64,000 nt of DNA from Prevotella sp. (GCA_017548275.1 JAFZAH010000042.1:1-64000), one strand, 5' to 3'; shown: positions 25,421 through 34,400, numbered from the stretch's first letter. Translations and numbers: made by a program. Notes: generated from the sequence alone by a model not told the origin.

Positions 25421-25599
25421 CGGAAATGTTTTAGCATGACCCATAATTATCGACAAAATCATCATGTCAATTACGAATTATTCGCTATATTTGCCGACGA
25501 AAACGTATTTTACTTTGATGCCTAACAATATTTAACTTAAACCTTGCATATTTTCGTCCTTTCGGGGGGTTATATATACCTAATTAAAATGATACTATC
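25421..25599 (+). promoter_or_regulatory. Leader of the BspA-like gene, with a possible 29-residue peptide
   Basis: About 180 bases between the promoter and the BspA-like ATG. ATG 25436 opens a 29-codon frame ending at TAA 25523-25525. GACGAAAA near 25497 can pair with TTTTCGTC near 25552. A TATATTTG at about 25485 may be a second promoter. A leader peptide or hairpin is possible but not shown. Confidence 0.35.
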
Positions 25600-26934
25600 A
25601 TGAGACAAAAATCACTACTTCTATTTGCGTTAGCAATCCTCTTGCCGACAACCATAAGGGCTGAAGTGTGGCAAGACCCGGAGACATATGTGAATTATGA
25701 GTACACCCTGGGAAGCGTTGAGGCTTGTGTAAAGGCAGGAACCAGTTCAGTTCAAGCTGGTTCACCTAATATCTCAGGCAACATAACAATCCTTTCCAAA
25801 TTCACCGTCGATGGCAACGAGTATACAGTAACCAGTATTGGCGAGTATGCTTTCAGTAACTCATGGATGACCGGTGTCAACATACCGACAAGCATCACAA
25901 CTATTAACGAATACGCTTTCTCACAATGCCATGATTTGACCAATTTAGATATACCGTCAAGTGTCACCTCCATAGGCAAAGGGGCTTTTGCTTATTGCAG
26001 CAATTTAACCAGCATTGCCCTGCCTTCAGGACTGACCAACATCAGCGAATCTCTTTTCGCTCAATGCATAAAACTAACCAGTATCGACGTTCCTTCAAGT
26101 GTAACAACCATCGAACGGATGGCTTTCGATAATTGTGCAGGTCTGAACAGCGTTATTATACCCAATAGTGTCGCCACTATCAGCGAAGGTGCATTCTCTG
26201 GCTGTATTAGCCTGACGGAAATAACGTTACCTTCAAGTATGACCATCATCGATAAGAATGTTTTCAGCGGTTGTAGCAATCTGACTACAGTCACCATTCC
26301 TTCAGGCGTCACCAGCATCGGCAATGGTGCCTTTCAATATTGTACTAATTTGACCAGCATCACCATTCCGTCGGGAGTCACCACTATAGGTGATAGTGCT
26401 TTTATGGAGTGCCAAAAACTGACCGACATTGATTTACCTTCAAGTGTCACCAGCATTGGTATTTGGGCTTTCATGAAATGCAGCAGTTTGAAGGATTTCA
26501 TTATCCCGTCGGGTGTCAACACTATAAAAGGTTTGACTTTCTGGAACTGCACAAGCCTGACCAGCGTCACCATCCCGTCAGGCGTCACCGCCATCGAGAA
26601 CAAGGCTTTTGAGGGTTGTAGCAACTTGAACAGCGTCATCTCCTTGATTAAAGAGCCATTTACAATCGCATACGACGTTTTTGGCAAATCAACGTATGAC
26701 AATGCCACGCTCTTCGTTCCGGCAGGTACAATCGATGCCTATAATAATACACTCAGTTGGAGTTATTTCAATAACATCCAAGAGATGGATCCCTCCGGAA
26801 TTGCCACTCCGGCCATTGAGGCAGACCATACTCGCCACATCTACGACATGCAAGGACGCCAATTGCAGCAGCCCCGCCACGGTATTTACATCATCAAGAA
26901 CAAAAACGGAAAAACGATAAAAGTGGCCAGATGA
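25600..26934 (+). CDS. BspA-like leucine-rich-repeat surface protein
   Basis: 444 residues with signal peptide (cleavage near TIRA). About a dozen 23-residue LRR_5 (Treponema pallidum-type) repeats follow, each like FSGCSNLTTVTIPSGVTSIG, with AF(x)4C and L(T)xIxIP(S/x)xV steps. The last 30 residues (HIYDMQGRQLQ ... GIYIIKNKNGK) resemble the short C-terminal tail of many Prevotella secreted proteins and may be a type IX-like sorting signal; this is inference. BspA-type proteins act as adhesins binding host or other bacteria. The DNA repeats are imperfect, so the array is not a recent expansion. Placed directly behind the TPR/HTH regulator. Confidence 0.9.
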   Translation: MRQKSLLLFALAILLPTTIRAEVWQDPETYVNYEYTLGSVEACVKAGTSSVQAGSPNISGNITILSKFTVDGNEYTVTSIGEYAFSNSWMTGVNIPTSITTINEYAFSQCHDLTNLDIPSSVTSIGKGAFAYCSNLTSIALPSGLTNISESLFAQCIKLTSIDVPSSVTTIERMAFDNCAGLNSVIIPNSVATISEGAFSGCISLTEITLPSSMTIIDKNVFSGCSNLTTVTIPSGVTSIGNGAFQYCTNLTSITIPSGVTTIGDSAFMECQKLTDIDLPSSVTSIGIWAFMKCSSLKDFIIPSGVNTIKGLTFWNCTSLTSVTIPSGVTAIENKAFEGCSNLNSVISLIKEPFTIAYDVFGKSTYDNATLFVPAGTIDAYNNTLSWSYFNNIQEMDPSGIATPAIEADHTRHIYDMQGRQLQQPRHGIYIIKNKNGKTIKVAR

Positions 26935-27021
26935 TTCCAACTCAATTATAATGATTCTTTCTGAAACACCCGGTTGGGTTCGCCTCTTTTGTGTACTTTT
27001 CGCAAGTTTCCTTAAGAAAAT

Positions 27022-27052
27022 TTTGCCGGTTCGGAAATTTGTAGTAATTTTG
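27022..27052 (+). promoter_or_regulatory. Consensus promoter of rplS
   Basis: TTTG at 27022-27025 and TAATTTTG at 27045-27052 separated by exactly 19 bases. About 85 bases of leader follow, ending in the palindrome TTTAAACGTTTAAA (27126-27139) immediately before the ATG. Confidence 0.7.
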
Positions 27053-27142
27053 CACCCACTTTCGGCGTAATCGCTGGCAGGAAGAAGAGTAGCCTCGCTA
27101 TGTTGCGTCGGATGAACCATCAATATTTAAACGTTTAAACAA

Positions 27143-27511
27143 ATGGATTTGATTAAGATTGCCGAAGAGGCATTCGCAACCCCGAAACGCGAGAAAGACG
27201 ACAAATTCGGCCCGGGTGACACCGTGACCGTCGCGTACAAAATCATCGAGGGTACCAAAGAGCGTATCCAGCTCTATCGCGGTGTGGTTATCCGCATCTC
27301 TGGACATGGTGACAAGAAACGTTTCACCGTCCGCAAAATGTCTGGCACCGTGGGTGTGGAGCGTATTTTCCCCCTGGAGTCACCCAACATCGACTCTATC
27401 ACCGTTAACAAACACGGTAAGGTGCGTCGCGCCAAACTGTACTACCTGCGCAAACTGACAGGTAAGAAGGCACGCATCAAGGAAAAACGCGGTGCAAGAC
27501 CCGTAGAATAA
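27143..27511 (+). CDS. rplS: 50S ribosomal protein L19
   Basis: 122 residues. [24 protein letters not shown] and [13 protein letters not shown] are L19 signatures, followed by a Lys/Arg-rich tail. It forms part of the 30S-50S interface. It is a single-gene transcription unit with its own promoter and a strong terminator, whereas in many bacteria it lies behind rpsP-rimM-trmD. Confidence 0.97.
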   Translation: MDLIKIAEEAFATPKREKDDKFGPGDTVTVAYKIIEGTKERIQLYRGVVIRISGHGDKKRFTVRKMSGTVGVERIFPLESPNIDSITVNKHGKVRRAKLYYLRKLTGKKARIKEKRGARPVE

Positions 27512-27519
27512 TCCATTCA

Positions 27520-27557
27520 AAAAATGCTCTCCTCGTGTTGAGGGGGGCATTTTTTTT
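27520..27557 (+). terminator. Intrinsic terminator of rplS
   Basis: Stem AATGC-CTC paired with GAG-GCATT around CTCGTGTTG, followed by eight T, nine bases after the rplS stop. Confidence 0.85.
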
Positions 27558-27615
27558 GGGGGAGAGGTGATAAGGTTATTATAGATGTTTCTAGAATTTC
27601 CAGGATTTCCTAAAT

Positions 27616-27762
27616 AAATGAATGAATTCAGAAGATTTTGTCCTTAAGCGGACAAAATCGTGTTCTGCCCTCGTTTATTCGTAACTTTTCATAAGTTACT
27701 TTCACTCGGCAAAAAAAATGAATGAATTCATTTTGTTCTGCCCTCGTTTATTCGTAACTTTG
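27616..27762 (+). promoter_or_regulatory. Tandem duplicated promoter region of the AICAR transformylase gene
   Basis: Two copies of a 15-mer (27616-27630, 27716-27730) and two of a 28-mer (27661-27688, 27734-27761). The second copy forms a consensus promoter: TTTG 27732-27735, 19 bases, TAACTTTG 27755-27762. The first copy has lost the TTTG. A 10-bp perfect hairpin (27634-27643 with 27650-27659) lies between them. A palindrome AATGAATTCATT is at 27721-27732. Confidence 0.7.
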
Positions 27763-27791
27763 CACCCTCAATTGACAGTAAGGTAAAAAGA

Positions 27792-28973
27792 ATGAAAGAA
27801 TTAGCATTGAAGTACGGATGCAATCCGAACCAGAAACCGTCACGAATCTTCATGACCGAGGGTGAACTGCCCCTCGAAGTATTGAACGGCCGCCCAGGCT
27901 ACATCAATTTCCTTGACGCGCTCAACAGTTGGCAGTTGGTGAGCGAACTGAAAGCCGCCACAGGTCTGGCTTCTGCCGCATCGTTCAAACATGTGTCGCC
28001 CGCTGGTGCAGCCGTGGGACTGCCCTTGAGCGACACGCTGAAAAAGATTTATTTCGTGGGCGACATCGACATTGATGACTCACCCATTGCCTGCGCCTAC
28101 GCACGTGCACGCGGTGCCGACCGCATGAGTTCGTATGGCGACTTCATCGCGCTAAGCGACACTTGCGACCGCGCTACGGCACTGCTTATCAAACGTGAGG
28201 TAAGCGACGGCGTCATCGCTCCCGATTATACCGAGGAGGCACTTGAGATTCTCCGCGAAAAGCGCAAAGGTACTTACAATGTGATTAAAATTGACCCCGC
28301 CTACCGCCCCGAGCCCATCGAGCGCAAACAGGTGTTTGGCATCACTTTCGAACAGGGCCGCAATGAGATAAAACTCGATGCCCCCGCACTCTTTGAGAAC
28401 ATCCCCACTGCCAACAAGACCTTCCCTGAGGAGGCACGTCGCGACCTGATCATCGCGCTCATCACACTGAAATACACGCAGAGCAACTCGGTGTGCTATG
28501 TGAAGGACGGACAGGCCATCGGCATAGGCGCTGGACAGCAGAGCCGTATCCACTGTACACGTCTGGCCGGCAATAAGGCCGACATCTGGTGGTTGCGCCA
28601 GCATCCGAAAGTAATGAACCTGCCCTTCGTCGAGAAGATACGCCGCGCCGACCGCGACAACACCATCGACGTGTATATCAGCGACGATTACGAGGATGTG
28701 CTTGCCGACGGCATCTGGCAGCAGTTCTTCACCGAGAAGCCTGAAGTGCTGACACGCGAGGAGAAAAAGGCATGGATAGCCCAGAACACGAAGGTGGCAC
28801 TCGGCAGTGACGCTTTCTTCCCCTTCGGCGACAACATCGAACGGGCTCACAAGAGTGGCGTAGAGTATATTGCCCAAGCCGGCGGCAGCGTGCGCGACGA
28901 TCATGTCATCGCCACCTGCGACAAATACGGCATCGCCATGACCTTCACCGGCGTGAGGTTGTTCCATCATTAA
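27792..28973 (+). CDS. Stand-alone AICAR transformylase (PurH C-terminal activity)
   Basis: 393 residues, matching the phosphoribosylaminoimidazole-carboxamide formyltransferase half of PurH. Signatures include LKYGCNPNQKPS, SFKHVSPAGAAV, YARARGADRMSSYGDF and SDAFFPFGDNI. The IMP cyclohydrolase half (about 190 residues) is missing. The folate-dependent formyl transfer to AICAR, the ninth step of purine synthesis, is predicted; IMP cyclisation must come from another gene. It starts 30 bases after a consensus promoter. It ends before the 59-bp CCCTCCC element. Confidence 0.92.
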   Translation: MKELALKYGCNPNQKPSRIFMTEGELPLEVLNGRPGYINFLDALNSWQLVSELKAATGLASAASFKHVSPAGAAVGLPLSDTLKKIYFVGDIDIDDSPIACAYARARGADRMSSYGDFIALSDTCDRATALLIKREVSDGVIAPDYTEEALEILREKRKGTYNVIKIDPAYRPEPIERKQVFGITFEQGRNEIKLDAPALFENIPTANKTFPEEARRDLIIALITLKYTQSNSVCYVKDGQAIGIGAGQQSRIHCTRLAGNKADIWWLRQHPKVMNLPFVEKIRRADRDNTIDVYISDDYEDVLADGIWQQFFTEKPEVLTREEKKAWIAQNTKVALGSDAFFPFGDNIERAHKSGVEYIAQAGGSVRDDHVIATCDKYGIAMTFTGVRLFHH

Positions 28974-28985
28974 GCCTCACCTTGG

Positions 28986-29044
28986 CACCCACCCCGACCC
29001 TCCCGAAGGGAGGGAGTGATTAGTGGTGTGTTGTCTAAACTCCT
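28986..29044 (+). repeat. 59-bp CCCTCCC hairpin element, copy B
   Basis: Matches the reverse complement of 18026-18084 at 57 of 59 positions. It begins 13 bases after the AICAR transformylase stop codon and continues into CTCCTATACTCCTG word repeats. Confidence 0.85.
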
Positions 29045-29150
29045 ATACTCCTGCACGCCTATACTCCTAATCTTCAGTACTTCCACTAATGTCCTTTAAC
29101 TTCTTTAACTTCCTTAACTTCCTTAACTTCTTTAACTTCCCCTTCAAGAC
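29038..29150. repeat. Short-word repeat block, CTTCCTTAA type
   Basis: Words CTATACTCCT and then CTT(C/T)CTTTAA at a roughly 10-base period. It joins the 59-bp element to the small basic-protein gene. Confidence 0.6.
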
Positions 29151-29176
29151 TTCTTCCCTTCTAAAACTCCACAAAA

Positions 29177-29365
29177 ATGGATATCGACGAGATTATTGCA
29201 GGTGGCGGACCCGTTTTCCGGCCTGCTAAGAACAACAACCGTGATGACGACAAGGTGAGAACCAAAGCCAAAAAGAAGAAATACATCACGGGCGCACACG
29301 GCAGCGGCAGCGCACGCCAAAAAGCAAAATACCGTTCCAACCGGGCTAAACGGTCGAAACGGTAG
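29177..29365 (+). CDS. Small basic protein of unknown function
   Basis: 62 residues. The N-terminus MDIDEIIAGGGPVFRPAKNN is followed by a highly basic region (KAKKKKY, RSNRAKRSKR). No family recognised. A strong terminator follows within 34 bases, which supports it as a real gene. The basic tail could bind nucleic acid, without further evidence. Confidence 0.5.
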   Translation: MDIDEIIAGGGPVFRPAKNNNRDDDKVRTKAKKKKYITGAHGSGSARQKAKYRSNRAKRSKR

Positions 29366-29398
29366 TTCTTGCGTATCCAATAACACAAAACCTCTTTT

Positions 29399-29420
29399 CG
29401 GGCGGATTGATATCCGCCCG
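29399..29420 (+). terminator. Intrinsic terminator
   Basis: CGGGCGGAT paired with ATCCGCCCG, loop TGAT, followed by TTTTA. Directly behind the small basic-protein gene. Confidence 0.75.
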
Positions 29421-29527
29421 TTTTACGTATAAACATTGGCCATGCGCTTTCCCCTGATTACCCTAATAGAACACTCAATCCCAAACAATACCCCCCAAAC
29501 CAAACACTCAACCCTAAGCCATAACCC

Positions 29528-30343
29528 CTAAACCTTCCTCATTATACCTGTGAAAATCCTTCCGGAACGAATGCCGAGACGGCGGGCGGAGAAGAAACGG
29601 TCATAGTCATCGTATGTGCAGATCTTGGCCTGATGTATTTGCGCTGACGGCACACCCGCCTCCTCCAACTGCATCTGATTGCACAACGGCAGGTCAATGT
29701 GCCATTTCTCATACCTGCGGGCCATGGCAGACATGTCGAAACCGGCTTCGGCAAAAGCCTGATACACCTCGTCGCCCACCTCAAAATTCTTCAGTGAGAT
29801 GCCCGGTCCGATGACGGCCCTGAGTTGTCCGGGGCGAGTCTGATATGCCGCTTTCATCTCCCTGACAGCACTCTGAACGATACGTGCCACCGTGCCGCGC
29901 CAACCGGCATGTACGGCGCACACCGCATGATGCGCCTCATCACAAAGCAACACAGGTATGCAGTCGGCCGTTGATACTCCGATGCAAACACCCGCCATGT
30001 CGGTCATCACGGCATCCACGCCTTCAAGCATCCTCGCACGTTCGGGATGACTCAACGTGAAAAAGTCCTCCTCTATCAGCCTGACAGCCGTGCCATGTGT
30101 CTGATGGGGAATGACGAGGCGACCCATGTCAACGCCGATTGCCTCACACAGCAACCGGCGGTTCACTTGCACTGCCTGAGGCTCGTCGCCGCAGTAGTGG
30201 TTGATATTAAAACAAGCGTAAGCCCCTTGGCTGACCCCAACACCCTGACGCATGGTGCTAAACGCCAAGACCATGTCGCCCATGTCATAACAAAGGAGTT
30301 GCGGAGCCTCAGCGCTCGTCGTCATCATCAAAATCGTATTCAA
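29528..30343 (-). CDS. pgeF: Multicopper-type YfiH/PgeF family protein (peptidoglycan editing)
   Basis: 271 residues. The metal-binding residues His, Cys and His of the YfiH fold are visible in [16 protein letters not shown] and AVHAGWRG. Members were called laccases or purine nucleoside hydrolases and clean peptidoglycan precursors of a wrong residue. The first Met (30343) lies inside the obgE 3' end, so the overlap is 35 bases; a later Met at 30325 is possible. It is transcribed behind obgE, and the two are probably translationally coupled. Confidence 0.88.
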   Translation of the reverse strand: MNTILMMTTSAEAPQLLCYDMGDMVLAFSTMRQGVGVSQGAYACFNINHYCGDEPQAVQVNRRLLCEAIGVDMGRLVIPHQTHGTAVRLIEEDFFTLSHPERARMLEGVDAVMTDMAGVCIGVSTADCIPVLLCDEAHHAVCAVHAGWRGTVARIVQSAVREMKAAYQTRPGQLRAVIGPGISLKNFEVGDEVYQAFAEAGFDMSAMARRYEKWHIDLPLCNQMQLEEAGVPSAQIHQAKICTYDDYDRFFSARRLGIRSGRIFTGIMRKV

Positions 30344-31481
30344 AATCGTCTAAATCTTCGACTTCGTCCTCGTCGATATATTCGACGTCGCCGTCTTCAC
30401 CCTCAGCCAACATCTCAGCGGCAAAGCGCGACATATCCTTGTCGCGGTGCACCAAGGTGTCCTCGGCGGTGATGCTCTGCAGTTTGTTGCTCTCGCTGTT
30501 GAGTTCACGCCACAGCACATCCTTCAACTCTTCCAGTCCATAGCCCGTGACCGATGAGATGAACACCACGGGCAGGTCTTTGGGTGTGGTCTCCCGCAGC
30601 ATCTCAATGAGTTCCTCATCGAGCAGGTCGCACTTCGTCACAGCCAGCACACGGTGTTTGTCGAGCATTTCGGGGTTGAAATTCCTCAGTTCACCTAACA
30701 ACACCTCATACTCATGCAAGATGTCGTCGGTATCGCCCGGCACCATGAACAGCAACAGTGAGTTGCGCTCTATATGACGGAGAAAGCGCAATCCGAGTCC
30801 CTTCCCTTCCGACGCTCCCTCGATGATACCGGGAATGTCGGCCATGACAAACGACTGACGGTCGCGATAGCCCACGATGCCGAGCGACGGTTCAAGTGTG
30901 GTAAAGGGATAGTTGGCTATCTTGGGACGTGCGCTCGACAATGCCGACAGCAGCGTGCTCTTACCGGCGTTGGGGAAGCCAACCAGACCAACGTCCGCCA
31001 ACAGTTTCAGTTCGAGGATGACGGTCATCTCCTGCATCGGCTCACCGGGCTGGGCAAAGCGGGGCGCCTGGTTGGTGGATGTGCGGAACTGGTAATTGCC
31101 CAGTCCGCCGCGTCCTCCCTTGAGCAGCACCACCTCTTGGCCGTCGGTCGTGACATCACAGATATATTTTCCGGTTTCAGCGTCATAAACGACCGTTCCG
31201 CAGGGCACGTCGATGTATTGGCTCTTGCCTTTTGTGCCATGACACTTGTCGCGCCCACCGTTGCCGCCATGCTCAGCAAAGACATGGCGTTGATATTTCA
31301 GGTGCAGCAACGTCCAGAAGTTATGATTGCCGCGCAGGATGACGCTGCCACCGTCGCCCCCGTCACCCCCGTCGGGTCCGCCGTTGGGATTGTATTTCAC
31401 GTGGCGCAGGTGCATCGACCCTCTGCCGCCCTTGCCCGAGCGGCAGTAGATTTTCACATAATCGACGAAATTAGATTCCAT
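30309..31481 (-). CDS. obgE: GTPase ObgE/CgtA
   Basis: 390 residues from [12 protein letters not shown] at 31481; an in-frame extension to 31544 consists only of short-word repeat translation and is rejected. The Obg domain with glycine-rich GGDGGDGG stretches is at the N-terminus. The G domain begins [15 protein letters not shown] and includes [12 protein letters not shown]. The C-terminal 30 residues are strongly acidic. Obg is a ribosome- and stress-associated GTPase. It lies behind the HPRT-adenylate kinase gene, a usual neighbour in Bacteroidetes. Confidence 0.95.
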   Translation of the reverse strand: MESNFVDYVKIYCRSGKGGRGSMHLRHVKYNPNGGPDGGDGGDGGSVILRGNHNFWTLLHLKYQRHVFAEHGGNGGRDKCHGTKGKSQYIDVPCGTVVYDAETGKYICDVTTDGQEVVLLKGGRGGLGNYQFRTSTNQAPRFAQPGEPMQEMTVILELKLLADVGLVGFPNAGKSTLLSALSSARPKIANYPFTTLEPSLGIVGYRDRQSFVMADIPGIIEGASEGKGLGLRFLRHIERNSLLLFMVPGDTDDILHEYEVLLGELRNFNPEMLDKHRVLAVTKCDLLDEELIEMLRETTPKDLPVVFISSVTGYGLEELKDVLWRELNSESNKLQSITAEDTLVHRDKDMSRFAAEMLAEGEDGDVEYIDEDEVEDLDDFEYDFDDDDER

Positions 31482-31493
31482 CTGGTTGGTTTG

Positions 31494-31545
31494 AGATTTG
31501 AGATTTGAGGTTTGAGATTTGAGGTTTGAGGTTGTGAGGTTCATA
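31494..31545. repeat. Short-word repeat block, GATTTGAGGTTTGA type
   Basis: Words of 7 bases (GAGATTT, GAGGTTT) run from 12 bases before the obgE start codon upstream to 31545. They resemble the block at 42097-42175. In the obgE frame they produce an artificial N-terminal extension. Confidence 0.7.
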
Positions 31546-31631
31546 GTTCAACGCAACACACGCCTCTGTCCTCTGGGCACCCCCTCTAACTTAGAGGTGG
31601 AATAATCACTCCATAGCAAGAGTAATCATAA

Positions 31632-31676
31632 CGTTCAATGCTCAATGTTCAACGTTCAATGCTCAACGTTCAACGT
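31632..31676. repeat. Short-word repeat block, GTTCAATGCTCAA type
   Basis: Ten-base words CGTTCAATGCTCAA recur. The block encodes the last residues and stop codon of the HPRT-adenylate kinase gene. Confidence 0.65.
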
Positions 31677-32783
31677 GTCCACCACCTGACAAATGTCGCC
31701 GAAGATACGGTCGAGGGAACCCAAACCGTTGATGTGGCGGTGCAGGCCTTCGCGCTCATACCACTCTATGAGCGGTGCCGTCTGGTTATGATAGACTGCG
31801 AGTCGCTTGCGGATGGTCTCCTCGTTGTCGTCGGAGCGTCCGCTCTCCTGTCCTCGCTTGATGAGACGCGTCATTAGTTCTTCCTCGGGCACATCCAGTT
31901 CTATCATGGCTGCGATGCTGTGTCCGCGCTCTGCCAACATGGCTTTCAGCGCCTCGGCCTGCGGTATGGTGCGGGGGAATCCGTCGAAGATGACACCTGG
32001 ATGCTCCTTGCCAAAACCGTCATAGACCGATGCCAGGATGTTGACCATCAACTCGTCGGGAATCAGTTGTCCTTTGTCGATATACTCCTTAGCGGTCTTG
32101 CCCAATTCAGTACCAGCCTTGATTTCACTGCGCAACACATCACCGGTGGAGATGTGGTTGAGCCCGTATTTCTCTATCAATAGGTCGCTCTGGGTGCCTT
32201 TGCCTGAACCCGGAGCACCAAAAATAACAATGTTTCTCATAGGCAATTTATCTACTAATGTGTAAATGTCTTTCAGTCCGCGAGCCTGCTGGTCGTAATC
32301 AAGACCATACCCCAGAATGAAATCATTGGGGATACGCATGGCCACATATTCAACGTCGAGAGGCACCTGCAGTTTCTCGGGCTTGAGCAGAAGCGTACAG
32401 ATATGCACCGACTCGGGATGGCGTGTGCCCAACGACTCTATCATGCGCTGCATGGTGAGCCCCGACTCCACGATATCCTCAACGATGATGATAGTCCTTC
32501 CCGTCAGGTCTTCATTGATACCGAGCACTTCCGTGACCTTGCCCGTAGAGGTCGTACCCTGATAAGAAGCCAATTTGACAAAAGAAATCTCGCAAGGAAT
32601 GGTGACTCTCCTCATCAGGTCGGCTGCGAAGACGAACGCCCCATTGAGCACAGCCAGAAAGAGCGGGTTTTTGCCAGCCATGTCTCTGTTGATACGTTGC
32701 GCCACCTCGTCCACATGTTTCAGGATTTCCTCTTCAGGAATGGAAATCTTGAAAAATTTGTCTTTAATTTTTATGATACTCAT
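31656..32783 (-). CDS. Fused hypoxanthine phosphoribosyltransferase and adenylate kinase
   Basis: 375 residues in one frame. Residues 1-180 are an HPRT domain with the PRPP loop VEDIVESGLTM at 101-111. The position that is usually Asp in E-D-I-I/V-D-T-G is Glu106, a conservative change. Residues 182-375 are adenylate kinase: it opens with Met182, P-loop GAPGSGKGTQ at 189-198 and DGFPRT at 267-272. The LID around 309-327 is short and lacks the Cys zinc site. No stop separates the two. In most relatives hpt and adk are adjacent genes, so loss of the first stop is the simplest origin. A fused enzyme would salvage hypoxanthine and supply ADP together. Good read of the frame; activity of each half is inferred. 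Confidence 0.93.
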   Translation of the reverse strand: MSIIKIKDKFFKISIPEEEILKHVDEVAQRINRDMAGKNPLFLAVLNGAFVFAADLMRRVTIPCEISFVKLASYQGTTSTGKVTEVLGINEDLTGRTIIIVEDIVESGLTMQRMIESLGTRHPESVHICTLLLKPEKLQVPLDVEYVAMRIPNDFILGYGLDYDQQARGLKDIYTLVDKLPMRNIVIFGAPGSGKGTQSDLLIEKYGLNHISTGDVLRSEIKAGTELGKTAKEYIDKGQLIPDELMVNILASVYDGFGKEHPGVIFDGFPRTIPQAEALKAMLAERGHSIAAMIELDVPEEELMTRLIKRGQESGRSDDNEETIRKRLAVYHNQTAPLIEWYEREGLHRHINGLGSLDRIFGDICQVVDTLNVEH

Positions 32784-32856
32784 AGTTGTTTAGATTTATT
32801 TCTGCAAATTTACAAATTATCCTGTAAATAATGGTCATCATTTGCTATTTATTTTG

Positions 32857-32864
32857 TAATTTTG
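32857..32864 (+). promoter_or_regulatory. -7 box of nnr
   Basis: TAATTTTG only 7 bases before the nnr start codon at 32872; a transcript starting about 6 bases later would have almost no leader. Confidence 0.5.
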
Positions 32865-32871
32865 CCGCCGT

Positions 32872-34380
32872 ATGAAACTATTTACCGCTGGTCAGTTAAA
32901 AGAACTCGACCAATATACCATTGAGCATGAGCCCATTAAATCAATTGATTTGATGGAGCGTGCCGCTAAATGCATCACGCGGGCCATCACCGAAGAGTGG
33001 TCTTCGCAGACGCCTGTCGTCGTTTTTGCCGGTCCCGGCAACAACGGCGGTGACGCGCTGGCCGTAGCACGTCTGCTTCACGACGAAGGCTATCATGTGT
33101 CCGCGTATCTGTTCAACATTTACAATAAACTTTCAGACGACTGCACCATCAACCGCGACCGTCTCACCAATAAGGTGGATACGTTCGTGGAGGTGACCAA
33201 GGAATTTGACCCGCCACAACTCGAGGCTAACATGCTGGTCATCGACGGACTGTTTGGCACGGGGCTGAACAAACCCCTTTCAGGCGGTTTCGCCTCGCTG
33301 GTGAAATACATCAACCAGTCGCCGGCACAAGTGGTGAGCATCGATATTCCCTCGGGGCTCATGTGCGAGGACAACAGCAACAACATCCACGCCAATATCG
33401 TGCAGGCCGACATGACGTTGACAATCCATACCCGTAAAATCTCGTTCTTCTTCGCCGACACACAGCAGTATATCGGCAAGTTGCGGATTCTTAATATCGG
33501 GCTGTCGCAACAATATATTGAGAACGCGCAAACGCAATACAGCATGTTGGAGGCCGACGATGCCAAGGCGCTGATGCTGAAACGCGACGATTTCACGCAC
33601 AAAGGCAGCATGGGCCACGCCATGATTATCGCCGGCAGTTACGGTATGTCTGGAGCGGCCATTTTGGCGGCACGCGCCTGTCTGAGAGCCGGTGCGGGAA
33701 AACTGACCGTACACACTCCGCGCAACAACTATGCGGTGATGCAAATGTCCATCCCAGAGGCGATGGTACAACTCGACAATGACAACACGCGTTTCTCGGA
33801 GTCGGTCGACACGTCTGAGTGCGACGCACTTGGCATCGGACCGGGCATCGGCACCGCCGAAGAGACCGCCATCGCACTGATAGGTCAGTTGCGACGCACG
33901 AAAGCGCCCATCGTGGCTGATGCCGACGCGCTCAATATCCTTGCCAGCCACCGTGCATGGATGCAGCAACTGCCGAAAGAGATTATCCTCACGCCCCACC
34001 CCAAAGAGATGGAGCGACTCGACGGCAACCACTACAGCAGCGATTTTGAACTGTTCAGCAAGGCCCGCGACCTTTCGCGTCATCTGCAAGCCTACATACT
34101 GCTGAAAGGTCATCACAGCGCACTTTGCTTGCCCGACGGACAGGTGGTGTTCAACTCTACCGGCAATTCCGGCATGGCCACCGCCGGCAGCGGCGACGTG
34201 CTCACCGGCATCATCACAGGATTGCTCGCACGCGGCTATCAACAAGCGGCAGCCTGCAAACTGGGCATGTACCTGCATGGGCTGGCGGGCGACTTGGCTG
34301 CCAAAGACCTTGGCAAAGAAAGTCTCATGGCCGGCGATATCATCCAGTATCTGCCCAAAGCATTTTTGGAGTTGGAGTAA
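32872..34380 (+). CDS. nnr: Bifunctional NAD(P)H-hydrate epimerase/dehydratase
   Basis: 502 residues. The N-terminal 215 residues are the YjeF-type epimerase domain, with FAGPGNNGGDALAVARLL. The C-terminal part is the ADP-dependent dehydratase, with GSYGMSGAAILAARACLRAGAG and the ATP/ADP site AGSGDVLTGI. It repairs hydrated NADH and NADPH. It is divergent from the HPRT-adenylate kinase gene. The gene is convergent with a small lipoprotein gene across an 18-bp-stem hairpin. Confidence 0.94.
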   Translation: MKLFTAGQLKELDQYTIEHEPIKSIDLMERAAKCITRAITEEWSSQTPVVVFAGPGNNGGDALAVARLLHDEGYHVSAYLFNIYNKLSDDCTINRDRLTNKVDTFVEVTKEFDPPQLEANMLVIDGLFGTGLNKPLSGGFASLVKYINQSPAQVVSIDIPSGLMCEDNSNNIHANIVQADMTLTIHTRKISFFFADTQQYIGKLRILNIGLSQQYIENAQTQYSMLEADDAKALMLKRDDFTHKGSMGHAMIIAGSYGMSGAAILAARACLRAGAGKLTVHTPRNNYAVMQMSIPEAMVQLDNDNTRFSESVDTSECDALGIGPGIGTAEETAIALIGQLRRTKAPIVADADALNILASHRAWMQQLPKEIILTPHPKEMERLDGNHYSSDFELFSKARDLSRHLQAYILLKGHHSALCLPDGQVVFNSTGNSGMATAGSGDVLTGIITGLLARGYQQAAACKLGMYLHGLAGDLAAKDLGKESLMAGDIIQYLPKAFLELE

Positions 34381-34400
34381 AAGAGGGGCAGGGAGCAAGG

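Noticed and set aside
25600-26934. Recent tandem expansion of LRR repeats
   Set aside because: The repeats are conserved at protein level but differ widely at DNA level, so no recent expansion is visible.
31484-31544. Extended N-terminus of ObgE
   Set aside because: The residues are a direct translation of GAGATTT/GAGGTTT word repeats and are not part of the Obg fold.
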